From positions 1 through 50,262 of IMG/VR virus record IMGVR_UViG_3300025131_000065: 50,262 bases of DNA; one strand, written 5' to 3'. The notes under the pieces are model-generated. The model saw only the letters and a program-made list of their open reading frames with translations, did not search any database and was not told the origin of the DNA. A program made the translations under genes and the position numbers. The first letter of the stretch is position 1; the number at the start of each line of letters is the position of its first letter. Below, piece after piece: positions 1 to 9,141 of the stretch. The DNA is from a virus.

Positions 1-1946
1 TCGTTCGTACCTGGGCTACCACCGATATTCGTCGGAACGTAGTTAAGCCAAAGTCGAGTAGCACTACTAGACTGGATGTCTGTATGTGGTGCTCCTGCTC
101 TACTAGCCTGTGTTCCAGAGAAGGACTGTGCAACGTTAGCATTCCCGGTAGCTGTCGGGTAGACAATACGGTATGGCTCGACAGTCAACGGATCTCCCAT
201 GGGATCAACATCTAGCTGAATGCCAAAGAGGATCATGTCCTGGGGCCAATCATCGATAAGAACAGAGAGGATTCCACCACCGGCACAAACCAGGTAAGGG
301 ATGGGGTCTCCTGCCTCCCAGGTCTCAACCCAGTTGCCAGTTCTATCGTAGTGCTTCTGAAGGTTAACCCAGATGTAATGATTCTGCTGCCCATGCTGAT
401 ACCGAGCGCCAATCTCCTGGAGCCAGAGATCTTTCGTGGTCAGGCTCATCTGGTCTTCGGTTTTGTCGTAGTAGAGCTTTGGTCCTCCACCTGCGATACC
501 AAACTGGACACCATAGCTATCTCCATCCAGGTTGTCGTAGTCGACAAAGGCACCAGGGACGGTAGACATCATGAAGAGATCGCCCAGCATACCATTCATC
601 CATTCGTCTCGAGCGCTAGCGTTCAGACCCTTGCGGTGAAGGTACTGTGGGTGCCAATCGTTATCGAGAGTCGACGGATTGAACTTGGGGTTGCCGACAT
701 CAAGTGGATCGAAATTATCGGTGATCTTTGCGTGACTAGTTAGGGGCCCCCAGAAGGTCGACCCGGTGTCCTTGCCCATAGCCTTGTTCAGAATCAAGGC
801 TGAGGTGTAGGCTAGACTTGCGCTGCCAGTCTGAATGACCTTGAGACCTCCAGCAGGGTACAGAGCAGCGAGCTCACTGCTACTTTGTAGGTTAGCGTCT
901 GGATATACCGCTACACCGTTAGCACTCGCTAGGTAAGCGTCTAGGCCGCTCCCTGCTGCAATGAACCCGTACTTTCTAGTAGGGGTTGGGGCCGTCAGGG
1001 TTAGTCCCTCGATGATGGTTCCAGTCGCTGGGTCGAACAGGTAGACCATGCCCTCAGGGAGCGTGGCTCCTGCACTCCAGTTGTCAGTGATAGCAGCAGG
1101 AAGTCTGTACCGATAGTGGGTACGATACGTGGCTGCTGTAGCTGCAACGACAGAGTCATCCTGAAACAAAAGACGATCTCCCGAGTTACCATCAGCTGCG
1201 ATATTATCAGTATGGACAGGAGCAGTAATGCCGTCCTGCATATCTCGTCCTGCATATCGAGCACCCGAAGACAGGGGACCACGAGGTGGAAGAGAGATGT
1301 AATAGCCGGCGCTACCATCACTGCCATTCACATACTCAATCTTAACGGACTTGAATGCATATGAGGTGTCGGTATTGAGATGGGGGATAACTGGGTATTC
1401 ACGTTCACCAGGGATATCACCAGACACAACTGGCTTGAACTGGTAGATTACGGACGCACCAAGGGCATCATACGAGAACAGCCATCCAGTGTCGGTGTCG
1501 ACGTAGAAGTCTCCTGAGGCGCTGACGTCACCGAGAGAGGTCTCAGGTGTTACAGACGACCAGGAGTCTCCACCATTGAGGCTTCTTCGCCAAGCAGAGC
1601 CTACCTCAGGGGGGAAGTCGAGAAGGATCTCAAACTTACCAGTCGCATTCCCACAGTAGTTGTAGTAGTTCTGGATAGCAGAGAGATAGGGAACGCGCGG
1701 ACCCATGAATGAACCCTTCCCAATTACTCTAGCTAGCTGTGGAAGGTAGAGTGCATTCTCCGTCACCGAGCTATCGATAAGGACAGCATCGCCCGACTGG
1801 TTCCAGAGGTCTCCGATAGCAAGCTCAACAGCAGCAAACGCAGCATAAGGCTGAGAGCTCAGAGCTGTGAACTTCTTTGCGTTTGGGAGCTCACCGTCTT
1901 GGAAAGAGATTGGGAGCTGGTAAAGTTTGCGGAGTTTATCGGCCAT
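1..1946 (-). CDS. Tail fibre / distal virion protein, 3' end outside window
   Basis: An open frame starts at ATG 1944-1946 (MADKLRKLYQLPISFQDG) and stays open to base 1, so about 648 codons are visible and the C-terminus is missing. A ribosome site AAGGTGG lies just upstream, 11 bases after the stop of the preceding fibre-like gene. The protein is rich in Ser, Thr, Gly, Tyr and Asp, has no membrane segment, and reads as a beta-rich virion protein (for example SWRRSLNGGDSWSSVTPETS near residue 130, a typical sugar-binding or BNR-like fibre texture). Position at the distal end of a contractile-tail module suggests a fibre, receptor-binding or baseplate-rim protein. I do not recognise a specific family. 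Function is inferred from context; the reading frame itself is certain. Confidence 0.75.
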   Translation of the reverse strand, partial: MADKLRKLYQLPISFQDGELPNAKKFTALSSQPYAAFAAVELAIGDLWNQSGDAVLIDSSVTENALYLPQLARVIGKGSFMGPRVPYLSAIQNYYNYCGNATGKFEILLDFPPEVGSAWRRSLNGGDSWSSVTPETSLGDVSASGDFYVDTDTGWLFSYDALGASVIYQFKPVVSGDIPGEREYPVIPHLNTDTSYAFKSVKIEYVNGSDGSAGYYISLPPRGPLSSGARYAGRDMQDGITAPVHTDNIAADGNSGDRLLFQDDSVVAATAATYRTHYRYRLPAAITDNWSAGATLPEGMVYLFDPATGTIIEGLTLTAPTPTRKYGFIAAGSGLDAYLASANGVAVYPDANLQSSSELAALYPAGGLKVIQTGSASLAYTSALILNKAMGKDTGSTFWGPLTSHAKITDNFDPLDVGNPKFNPSTLDNDWHPQYLHRKGLNASARDEWMNGMLGDLFMMSTVPGAFVDYDNLDGDSYGVQFGIAGGGPKLYYDKTEDQMSLTTKDLWLQEIGARYQHGQQNHYIWVNLQKHYDRTGNWVETWEAGDPIPYLVCAGGGILSVLIDDWPQDMILFGIQLDVDPMGDPLTVEPYRIVYPTATGNANVAQSFSGTQASRAGAPHTDIQSSSATRLWLNYVPTNIGGSPGTN

Positions 1947-1957
1947 GCGTAACCACC

Positions 1958-4504
1958 TTAAACAACTTCAAATTGATGACGAAGTGGGGGAACCTCAGTG
2001 GGGTTCCAAATGTTGGCGTTATAGTTCGGGTTCTTATCCATAAAGATAACACCCCCGAGCATTGCTGCAAGGGAAAGATTAGAAGAAGGGAGTCTCCAAC
2101 CAAAAGGAACCTCCTGCCCAGCTGCAACAATCGAGAAGAACTGCGAAGAAATCTCGTCGATATGGATCTCATTGATCTCATCTAGAATCCAGACACCATT
2201 CATGTTGTCGGGGATATTCAAATTAATATTGATATCATTGCTGAAGATGGTCTGGTTCGTTGCTTCGTTCACAACAGAAGCAATAAGCGTTACCGCCGTT
2301 GGAGCCACAATATAGTAGGAGTAGAGCGTTCCAGATGGAGCTGGATCAGACGCAGTCGGGAGAGGCATAGCATCCACTGTGGTATCGAACACCACATCGT
2401 AGACACCATCAGAGATCTTGTCGATAGCGTAGGGCTTCTTAGGTACCCAAGCTCCCTCCACAAAAGAGTGAGGATTCAGGGCTTCAGAAGACCAGGTAGC
2501 AGCCAGCACACGACTACCAACCTTCGTATTGTCCTCAAGGTGGAGCACTGGCTCAAGGAATCCCATTAGCTCTCGGTGGAGTTCTTCCCAACTCTTCCCA
2601 GCAACATAGTCTGAGATAGGCATACCTGTTGGCCCACCAATGTTGTTGGCTGTGAGATAGTCCTCGTAGAAGGCTTGCTTCTGTGCAGCAAAGTCCAGGG
2701 GATCGATCGCTGTATCGAAGGCACCGACAGACCAATCGTCGATATGTGTCTCGTAGACACGGACCTCATCCAGGTCTCCAACGAAAGACATGTTGGAGGT
2801 ACGCATTGTTAGAGTGCTTGCAACCCCTGGGTAAGGAGGAGCAAAGTCTTCTGTGCAATCCGCAAAGACAATCTCTTCCCCTATATCATCAATGCTCTTG
2901 GGAGGATTGTAGTAAGCAAATGCTTTCCCGTCCTGGTTCGTCACAGAGGTAACTGTGGACGAAGAACCAAACGCACCAACAGCAGGGGCACTAGTAATCT
3001 CAAAGGTAACAACCTCGCCCTCAAGAGGGACCCTACTTGAGTCATAGACAGTGGCCTGCAGAGTAGTGTAAGCAGACCCCATGTCTACCGGACCGTAACT
3101 ATCGGCACTGATCTCATCAGCAAGGGCAACGAGCTCTATTGAGACAGGGGGATAGTAGCTACGAGAGAAGGTGAGGAACCCCTCGCCAACATGACGATGG
3201 AGTGGGTTCATGTTCGCTTCATGTGCTCGAACGAAGTTCTCAGTGTTCTCTGGTTCATACTCAACCCGAGCGGTCCCATAGTAAGCAACAGCCACGTACT
3301 CTCCGGCTGGAGGCACAACATCACCAAATCTCACAAGACCCAAGTCGAGGTCCCAGAGAGTCATGTAGCCAGAAGGCGTGACACTGCCTTCTTGGTGAAC
3401 CATCCATTCAGTAACACCCGAAGCAGGGAATCCCACACCAGACGGAATGGGTCCGCCGCCGACGAGTCCTAGCGCTGGGTCGAAACCGCCAAAGAAGATA
3501 TCGGGCATGGAAAGGGCTGAGTAACAAAAGCCTGGCATGCCTGAATCAATTGGAGAAAGGTATGTGTGGAACTCTTGGTCGTTTGTACCATCGGAGATAC
3601 CAACTACCTCTAGTTGAGCCAAGAAGAGACCAGACTGAGTACCACCAGTTGGCGGAGTAACAACCTGTTGGTTAAAGACAAGTTCAGGTGTTGCCCTTTC
3701 TCCGTTCCTTATCCCACTGGTACTGACAACGAACTCATACCTATTCTGATCAAGTCTTTCATACCATACCCGGCCTGTCGCATGATCAAACGTAGTGAGC
3801 AAAGACTCAGCAACAGGACTAGACACAGGGGTGGGACTAAAGAAATGCTTCTTCTCCCACTCACGGTACACGCTATAGGCGGCAGTAGATGCATCCCAAA
3901 AGTATGATCGTGCGGTGATAGGGATGTTACCCTTAGGCGCAAACTCAAGCTGAACAAGGCTGAACTCATACTGCCATAGCCCAGGGTTGGGAGGTCCACC
4001 TTCTACGCCCTGAACAAGACCAGACCAAGACGCCGACGTCAATACAGCGTCATCTGAGTGTAGGTACTGCCCAGTTGAATCAAGGAAGTACTTGCCGTGA
4101 TAGACAATAGGAGTGAATGGGCGGAAGATGTCCTGCTCCACAAGGCCTGAACAAAGCGTCTTCTCAACTGACAGAAGCTCTAGGTCTCGGTTTGCGCCAA
4201 TCCCCTTTTGGAAATATGTCGATGTGATGCCAGAAACTGAAGGATTGAAACACCAGGGGATATTCTCATGACAGTTCTCGTCATCATCAGCAGTCCACAA
4301 ACGGTGGTTCCACTTCCACCCTTCAATCTGCTCCCCCACATAGGGATGGTTCTTGTTAACCCATTTGGAGCGAACCCCAATAGAACCAGGATAGTCGTCC
4401 CCACCAGATTGACCACGGGCCGGAGTGAGAGGACTATTGGGGACGATCGGGGTCGTTGGCCCGATTACAGCAAGATCAAACTGATGGACAATCGATACAG
4501 CCAT
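1958..4504 (-). CDS. Tail fibre-like protein with an Ig-like (invasin/Big type) domain, 848 aa
   Basis: The start overlaps the stop of the preceding gene by one base (TAATG). Residues about 458-550 read as a bacterial Ig-like domain of the Big_1 or invasin kind: an ELVALADE start, then TTLQATVYDSSRVPLEGEVV and TNQDGKAFAYYNPP, the usual pattern of such adhesin modules. The rest is beta-rich with many Trp, Tyr and Pro residues. The N-terminus (MAVSIVHQFD) resembles that of the next gene upstream (MAESITHQFE), and the C-terminus also ends in HQFEVV, so HQF(D/E) may be a shared docking peptide. The segment LTTFDHATG near residue 240 is encoded by a 29-base stretch identical to one in a tail-tube-like gene at 26.2 kb. 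Likely a baseplate-attached fibre or receptor-binding protein; the host ligand cannot be told. Confidence 0.7.
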   Translation of the reverse strand: MAVSIVHQFDLAVIGPTTPIVPNSPLTPARGQSGGDDYPGSIGVRSKWVNKNHPYVGEQIEGWKWNHRLWTADDDENCHENIPWCFNPSVSGITSTYFQKGIGANRDLELLSVEKTLCSGLVEQDIFRPFTPIVYHGKYFLDSTGQYLHSDDAVLTSASWSGLVQGVEGGPPNPGLWQYEFSLVQLEFAPKGNIPITARSYFWDASTAAYSVYREWEKKHFFSPTPVSSPVAESLLTTFDHATGRVWYERLDQNRYEFVVSTSGIRNGERATPELVFNQQVVTPPTGGTQSGLFLAQLEVVGISDGTNDQEFHTYLSPIDSGMPGFCYSALSMPDIFFGGFDPALGLVGGGPIPSGVGFPASGVTEWMVHQEGSVTPSGYMTLWDLDLGLVRFGDVVPPAGEYVAVAYYGTARVEYEPENTENFVRAHEANMNPLHRHVGEGFLTFSRSYYPPVSIELVALADEISADSYGPVDMGSAYTTLQATVYDSSRVPLEGEVVTFEITSAPAVGAFGSSSTVTSVTNQDGKAFAYYNPPKSIDDIGEEIVFADCTEDFAPPYPGVASTLTMRTSNMSFVGDLDEVRVYETHIDDWSVGAFDTAIDPLDFAAQKQAFYEDYLTANNIGGPTGMPISDYVAGKSWEELHRELMGFLEPVLHLEDNTKVGSRVLAATWSSEALNPHSFVEGAWVPKKPYAIDKISDGVYDVVFDTTVDAMPLPTASDPAPSGTLYSYYIVAPTAVTLIASVVNEATNQTIFSNDININLNIPDNMNGVWILDEINEIHIDEISSQFFSIVAAGQEVPFGWRLPSSNLSLAAMLGGVIFMDKNPNYNANIWNPTEVPPLRHQFEVV
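3772..3800. repeat. 29-base repeat, copy 1 (in fibre gene)
   Basis: Identical over 29 bases to 26226-26254, same orientation, core cgcatgatcaaacgtagtg. The flanking bases differ on both sides. In both genes it encodes L-T-T-F-D-H-A-T-G with the same codons. Confidence 0.9.
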
Positions 4505-5436
4505 TAGGACCCCCAGTACATGGGTGCTACTGCTAGCAACTCATTAATGATGTCCACACCAAAATAGGTAGGGAGGCGGCTCACTGTGGTGCCGTCATCA
4601 AGACGGACCTGCTCGAACATCTTTCTGCGAAAGTCCTCGTCATGTACAGCCGAGATGACTACCTCACTAGCAAATGGCGTCCACTGATACTCGCTCCATG
4701 AATACTCTACACCAGAATTGCGTGTAGGTATACTGTAACTTGTTACAACTCCCCGACTATAATCTATATGATAGGAGCCAGGTGTTGAGACCATGCCCAA
4801 CTGGGGAACCTCGAGAGCATACGTATCCTTATCGTCTCTAAAAATAACAGAGTTTGGTGAGATGAATTCCCTGTCCATCTTCCATCGAGTGCTGCGTTCA
4901 ACTGTCTGTGTATAGAGCTGGCGACTCATCTGATTCATAAGGGTGATTGAGCGCGTCATCACGTATGCTGAATCAACAGTAGCCTCAAAGAAAATACTGG
5001 TATTGATAAAAGACTGGAGACTCCCATAGAACTCAGCATTATCTCCTCTCTCCCACAAATCGATTTCGAGATCAACTACGTCATTCCCATAGTCGGAGTA
5101 AAGCCTCATGAATCCATATTTAATTTCAACACATGGGTCGGGAGCTACTGTATGCCCACCAGTACGAAGAAGTGGACTAATAGTCAAAGGAGTGAAGAGA
5201 GGGAGTCCAAGTCCACGTGAGGCCCCAAGTACCATACCGGTATAAGCAGCGTTTCCTCTTTGCGCCATGACTGTCACCAGTCTAGCGCGATAGTCAGCAT
5301 TGGTCTCCCCTCGAAGGCGAGGCAAGGATAGTACCAGCCCGAATTCATCGAACTGGTTCCACACTGCTTTCCCAACTGGAACACCAGCTGCGATTAGCTT
5401 AGTGACTTCAAACTGATGGGTAATAGACTCTGCCAT
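4504..5436 (-). CDS. Baseplate/fibre attachment protein, 310 aa
   Basis: A ribosome site AGGAG lies 7 bases before ATG 5436. The N-terminus MAESITHQFEVTK is similar to that of the following 848-residue fibre gene. The first 90 residues (FGLVLSLPRLRGETNADYRA, then VMAQRGNAAYTGMVLGASRG) look like the helical N-terminal part of P2 gpI-like or other baseplate-periphery proteins, where a linear series of tail components is described by 'long-lived, then recruited' order. The remainder is mixed beta with many aromatic residues and no membrane segment. It lies between a 554-residue baseplate-associated protein and two fibre-like genes, which fits a connector between baseplate wedge and fibre. I see the N-terminal similarity directly; the tail protein I comparison is from general pattern only. 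Confidence 0.55.
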   Translation of the reverse strand: MAESITHQFEVTKLIAAGVPVGKAVWNQFDEFGLVLSLPRLRGETNADYRARLVTVMAQRGNAAYTGMVLGASRGLGLPLFTPLTISPLLRTGGHTVAPDPCVEIKYGFMRLYSDYGNDVVDLEIDLWERGDNAEFYGSLQSFINTSIFFEATVDSAYVMTRSITLMNQMSRQLYTQTVERSTRWKMDREFISPNSVIFRDDKDTYALEVPQLGMVSTPGSYHIDYSRGVVTSYSIPTRNSGVEYSWSEYQWTPFASEVVISAVHDEDFRRKMFEQVRLDDGTTVSRLPTYFGVDIINELLAVAPMYWGS

Positions 5437-5443
5437 ACTTCTC

Positions 5444-7108
5444 CTAGTAGGTTACTTCTACTTTATCGTATTGGTCCCGGAAATAAATAATCTTCTTCTC
5501 GATGTCGATGATCATATTGTCGTACGAGAACCCCAGGTAGTGTCTTACGTTATTGACATCAAACACCACGAGTTGTCCAGTCGTGTCGATATCAATTCCA
5601 ATGGCTGGATCTGCAATCCCCGCTTCCGATAGAGAGAAGGCCGCTAGGGGTGTCTTCTTGGCTACAAGGATAACACGCTGGTCAGTGACTTCCGTGTTGT
5701 CTGTATAGGTCACCTGAAGACTATAGATGTATTCTCCGTACTGGTCTAATACGTAATCCTCTGGGTGCCGGATGATCTTGCGCGGTGGTTCTCCCACAAC
5801 CCATGAGGTACGGTCTGTGTGGTAGGTAACCTCGACTCCATCCTCAAGGCTCTTGAGGGTTCCATCGGGCTTCTCCACCCAAGCGCGATGACGTCTCATA
5901 CCCTTGGTGGGCCTACGCCAAACATAGTCAAGACCGATCTCTTCTCCACTGACAACCTGGTATGAAGAGGGCTCAATGACAGCCTCAGCTGAGTAGGACT
6001 TATCGCCCAAGCCCGTGAGATCAGGTGAATCAATTGCATCACTATAGAGCAAGAGCTGTCCAGAGGTAACGACCCACAGGTTCCGTGAGTAGGGCTCAAC
6101 GCAGATATCAACTGGAGTGACTGGAATGTTATTGGAGTCTAATAGATCGTACCCAAACGCAATGCCGCGATCAGTGAAGCCCGCCACGCGCATCTCAATT
6201 GAATCAACATTGTACTTGTGCAATTCAAGAGCAACACGGGCAGCGTCACCATTGTCTATGGGATCGTTAATAAGAATCCAATAGAGGGGCATGGGTTCCC
6301 CGTCTCCTGTTTCGTAGTTGGCCAAGTCGTATGCTATAGCGTGGTACGGATCTTCGCTGAGTCCAGGGTCAGCAAACCGGTTAGAAGTAACCATGATGTT
6401 TGCGTTGGCGGGGTCTTCAAACCCCCATACCTTGATACCACTAACTGAGGTAAATTCATTTACCGTTCTGATGGAATCGTCATACAGAAATACTACGTCT
6501 TCTGTGATCTCTTCCAGATTCACGTTGCTATTGAAGCCAGTAATCTGAACTGTACCAATAACCGCCGCGCCATTAATATCTTGGATACAGCTCTCTGTAC
6601 CCTCTACAGTAACAGTAAGCCGCATGTTATCCATAGGAACTTGCTGTTGAATAGGGACAAATGGAGCATTGATTGGATTGCCTTGTGCTATTAGGTAGTC
6701 TTGATAAAAACCCGGCGTTGATTTCTCAACCACAAGTTCAGTAGGAATAGCGTTGTACCAGAAGTTCTCGATTTCATTCTTCTCTGCTAGTAGAACGGTA
6801 CGACTGATATCATTACGCCATGCAGTCACCCGAGGAGGAACGAAAAGAAGCTCGGTTGCATCAGAAGTCATCTGGAAATCGAACGTACGTGGAAGCTTGA
6901 AGCGATAATAGCGATCGATATCTGTACAGATGCTAGTCGCAAGATGGTAGTTGGCACCAATTCTAGCGTTCTGGCGGCGCAAGTCATCCAGGTTAAGCGC
7001 TACAGTATTGATCAGTTGCTGCCCAACACTCTGTGAGTCGGTCCTTACAGATGACCATGCGGGATAAGTGTTAGCTATCCCCTGTGTGGATAGAGCCTTC
7101 TCTCCCAT
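5444..7108 (-). CDS. Baseplate-associated tail protein, 554 aa
   Basis: ATG 7108 follows an AGGAG ribosome site and the stop of the baseplate J gene by two bases. The N-terminal 60 residues are helical (YPAWSSVRTDSQSVGQQLIN, then LDDLRRQNARIGANYHLATS). The remainder is beta-rich. A segment near residues 400-490 (RRHRAWVEKPDGTLKSLEDG, then YVLDQYGEYIYSLQVTYTDN) reads as an Ig- or PKD-like fold. No catalytic motif or membrane segment is visible. Immediately downstream of baseplate J and upstream of fibre genes, it is probably a wedge-periphery or fibre-anchoring protein. The family is not recognised, so only the structural role is inferred, from position. Confidence 0.55.
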   Translation of the reverse strand: MGEKALSTQGIANTYPAWSSVRTDSQSVGQQLINTVALNLDDLRRQNARIGANYHLATSICTDIDRYYRFKLPRTFDFQMTSDATELLFVPPRVTAWRNDISRTVLLAEKNEIENFWYNAIPTELVVEKSTPGFYQDYLIAQGNPINAPFVPIQQQVPMDNMRLTVTVEGTESCIQDINGAAVIGTVQITGFNSNVNLEEITEDVVFLYDDSIRTVNEFTSVSGIKVWGFEDPANANIMVTSNRFADPGLSEDPYHAIAYDLANYETGDGEPMPLYWILINDPIDNGDAARVALELHKYNVDSIEMRVAGFTDRGIAFGYDLLDSNNIPVTPVDICVEPYSRNLWVVTSGQLLLYSDAIDSPDLTGLGDKSYSAEAVIEPSSYQVVSGEEIGLDYVWRRPTKGMRRHRAWVEKPDGTLKSLEDGVEVTYHTDRTSWVVGEPPRKIIRHPEDYVLDQYGEYIYSLQVTYTDNTEVTDQRVILVAKKTPLAAFSLSEAGIADPAIGIDIDTTGQLVVFDVNNVRHYLGFSYDNMIIDIEKKIIYFRDQYDKVEVTY

Positions 7109-7110
7109 GG

Positions 7111-8337
7111 TTAACTCCTCACGAAGACACGGTTAAGGACAACCGGCTTAGCAACAGATGGCTCCAGGATGATACGCTCGTCGTCGTCTGGGTCGTAGTC
7201 TCCAAGAAGTGTCTCTCGAGTCCGGTTGTCCTGGAGGCGAGACTCCTTGTAAATCGCCACGCTATCGATTGGTTCGTTGGGCTCTCCGATGCTCACTATC
7301 TCATCGCTTACTTCGAAGATCTCAGCCGTTAGCTTGTTGACACTAAAACTACCATCGACACCAAGACCCGTAAGATGGTCTTCTATCTTGTCTTCGATTC
7401 CTTCCTCGATTGTAACAACCTCGTCGGTAGTCAGAGTCTTCTTGTAACTCACTGTGACGACAAAGGTTAATCCAGTCTCACGAGGCCCTCGTACATACAC
7501 CTTATCTCCAAGAGCCTTAACTACATCTACCTTCTGCTGGACAGCAGTGACAAGAGCAGTTGATACAGTCGGAGTCGTAGATTCAATAAGGACGAGGGAA
7601 GTGCCAATCCCGTAGTAGCGTTTTTTAATCAAAACGTCAGCTACACCTGGGACTTGGAGGGCTGCAAGTCTGATTGCTGTCTCGTTGGCGGATGCGGCCT
7701 CTGTAATCCTAAGGCTCAACCTAAAGCGATAGTTTGTATCGCCCTCCTGGTCTCGTCCATTCGCAAGTGCGTGAGCATTGGTGGTGAGGAGAGAGCTATT
7801 GAGAAAGTCACCATAATCCTCAAAGTCATGGAACTTAAGTGAGTTGGCTCCGACATTAGAACTATCACCAGGGACGCGAGCCTCAACGCCCACCCAGAGC
7901 GTACTTGCTGATGCAGGGAGGACTGTGGTCTCTAAGATTCTATAGGTCGTTCCTTTCCCAGCAGCCTGTGTAGAGAAGACCGTGCCAGCCGGGATAGTGA
8001 TGTCAGCGGCATTGTTGATGTCTCCAAACGTACCGGTCTTCACATAGAATCTCTGAACCTGAAGCTCAGCCGATGCAGTAGCTACCCGTGTAACTTGCCG
8101 CTGGTCAGCTAGAAGCTGGCCAAAGAGATCTAGGTACTGGCCAGTAGCAGAGCCAATAAAAGCTCGGACAACATTGAGGTCAAAGGTGTCGTACGCGTCT
8201 TCGAGTCGTCTGTTAAGAGATTCAAGTACAGCACGAGCTTTACCTCCAGCGCTCAACCTATTGAGGTTAGTGTTTTGAGAGAGATCGAGGAGCGAGCTTG
8301 CAACAAGCTCCTGGTATTTTCTGGCGAATAGCGGCAT
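7111..8337 (-). CDS. Baseplate J-like wedge protein, 408 aa
   Basis: The start overlaps the upstream stop by one base (TAATG). The N-terminal region (LNRLSAGGKARAVLESLNRR, then FIGSATGQYLDLFGQLLADQ) matches the pattern of baseplate J / Mu gp47-like proteins, in which a helical N-terminus precedes a beta core. The core contains TIPAGTVFSTQAAGKGTTYR, the usual 'I-P-A-G-T' turn of this family, and the later GRDQEGDTNYRFRLSLRITE segment is the typical E-S-D-E/R-R region. Near 400 residues is a normal length. In contractile tails this protein forms the wedges that link hub and fibres and reorganise on sheath contraction. It sits directly after the gp25-like gene, the canonical order (gp25/W then J). 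Confidence 0.85.
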   Translation of the reverse strand: MPLFARKYQELVASSLLDLSQNTNLNRLSAGGKARAVLESLNRRLEDAYDTFDLNVVRAFIGSATGQYLDLFGQLLADQRQVTRVATASAELQVQRFYVKTGTFGDINNAADITIPAGTVFSTQAAGKGTTYRILETTVLPASASTLWVGVEARVPGDSSNVGANSLKFHDFEDYGDFLNSSLLTTNAHALANGRDQEGDTNYRFRLSLRITEAASANETAIRLAALQVPGVADVLIKKRYYGIGTSLVLIESTTPTVSTALVTAVQQKVDVVKALGDKVYVRGPRETGLTFVVTVSYKKTLTTDEVVTIEEGIEDKIEDHLTGLGVDGSFSVNKLTAEIFEVSDEIVSIGEPNEPIDSVAIYKESRLQDNRTRETLLGDYDPDDDERIILEPSVAKPVVLNRVFVRS

Positions 8338-8801
8338 TACTGTTGTGCTCCTAGTGGCTTCTCCAGGAAGGTTACCTGGTGCTCTAGTGTATCAAATAGA
8401 AGACCTATTGTTAGCCGGGTCCCTGGCTCAAGGCTATTGTATTGGGTGGCTAGGGCGTTGATACCCAAAACAACGATGTTTCGGTTCGCGTGGACAGGAG
8501 CGATCCTAATGTTGAGATCAGCCGCTTTCACAACTCCAGCAGAAACAAGAGTAAGTCTGATTCTCTCCTTCATGGCCATTGCATTGCGTCGGGAGTTCTG
8601 TTCCCCCACCCAATCGTCGACACCACAAGCACGAAAAGGATAGTTCTCCCAATCGTATTGAGAGCTAGCTAGCATAGTAGCCACGTCCTGCTTGAGAGCA
8701 CGGATATGATCATCAGAGGTATCAGACAGGTCTCCGCCGTCGATATCATAGTCTCCATTCCAGGTATAATCGAGATCGACTGAATCGTAGTTGGTTGGCA
8801 C
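8337..8801 (-). CDS. gp25-like baseplate wedge protein, 154 aa, GTG start
   Basis: The start codon is GTG at 8799-8801, preceded by GGAGG at a good distance. The N-terminal half has D-L, then a helix with I-R-A-L-K-Q-D-V-A-T-M-L followed by Q-Y-D-W-E-N-Y-P-F, echoing the gp25 / Mu gp46 pattern, where a helix with a conserved Gln precedes a short acidic 'GE(W/R)' stretch and a Gly-containing turn (ACGVDDWVG). Length (about 150 residues) and the position directly before baseplate J fit the wedge protein that nucleates the sheath at the baseplate. Assignment is mainly by position and pattern. Confidence 0.65.
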   Translation of the reverse strand: MPTNYDSVDLDYTWNGDYDIDGGDLSDTSDDHIRALKQDVATMLASSQYDWENYPFRACGVDDWVGEQNSRRNAMAMKERIRLTLVSAGVVKAADLNIRIAPVHANRNIVVLGINALATQYNSLEPGTRLTIGLLFDTLEHQVTFLEKPLGAQQ

Positions 8802-8811
8802 AGGCTACCTC

Positions 8812-9141
8812 CTAAACAAGAAAGGCCATAAAGAAAGCCAAATCCTTGGCGACATTGGCCATCATAAAGACTGGCGGGTACTGTGTATTACGTGGTAGCG
8901 GCACCACAATGCAGGAGGGAAGCATCTCAATAAAGTCATTGAGACCGATAAATAAACCGCCCTTCCTAATTGACTCTGATGTAACCAGCATACTCACGGG
9001 ACCGCGAATGGTTACGCCATGTTGATTTGCAACCACAAGATTGCTCTTGGAACCTACGAGAGCCGCCTCGTCACTCTTCAACTGTAGCCCAGCTTTGGCA
9101 TTTGGTCCAGCATTGAAGACTCGTGTATCTGAAGCCGCCAT
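8812..9141 (-). CDS. Small baseplate protein, possible spike tip, 109 aa
   Basis: The ATG overlaps the stop of the upstream spike-like gene by one base (TAATG), which suggests coupled translation. The middle part alternates short beta strands and turns (LVGSKSNLVVANQHGVTIRG, then SMLVTSESIRKGG), a texture found in beta-helical or triangular spike tips. The C-terminal 30 residues are hydrophobic (VFMMANVAKDLAFFMAFLV). I see no PAAR-type ligand set. With the upstream 144-residue protein, which looks OB-fold-like, it could form a split central spike. The product family is not recognised and the role is inferred from position. Confidence 0.4.
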   Translation of the reverse strand: MAASDTRVFNAGPNAKAGLQLKSDEAALVGSKSNLVVANQHGVTIRGPVSMLVTSESIRKGGLFIGLNDFIEMLPSCIVVPLPRNTQYPPVFMMANVAKDLAFFMAFLV

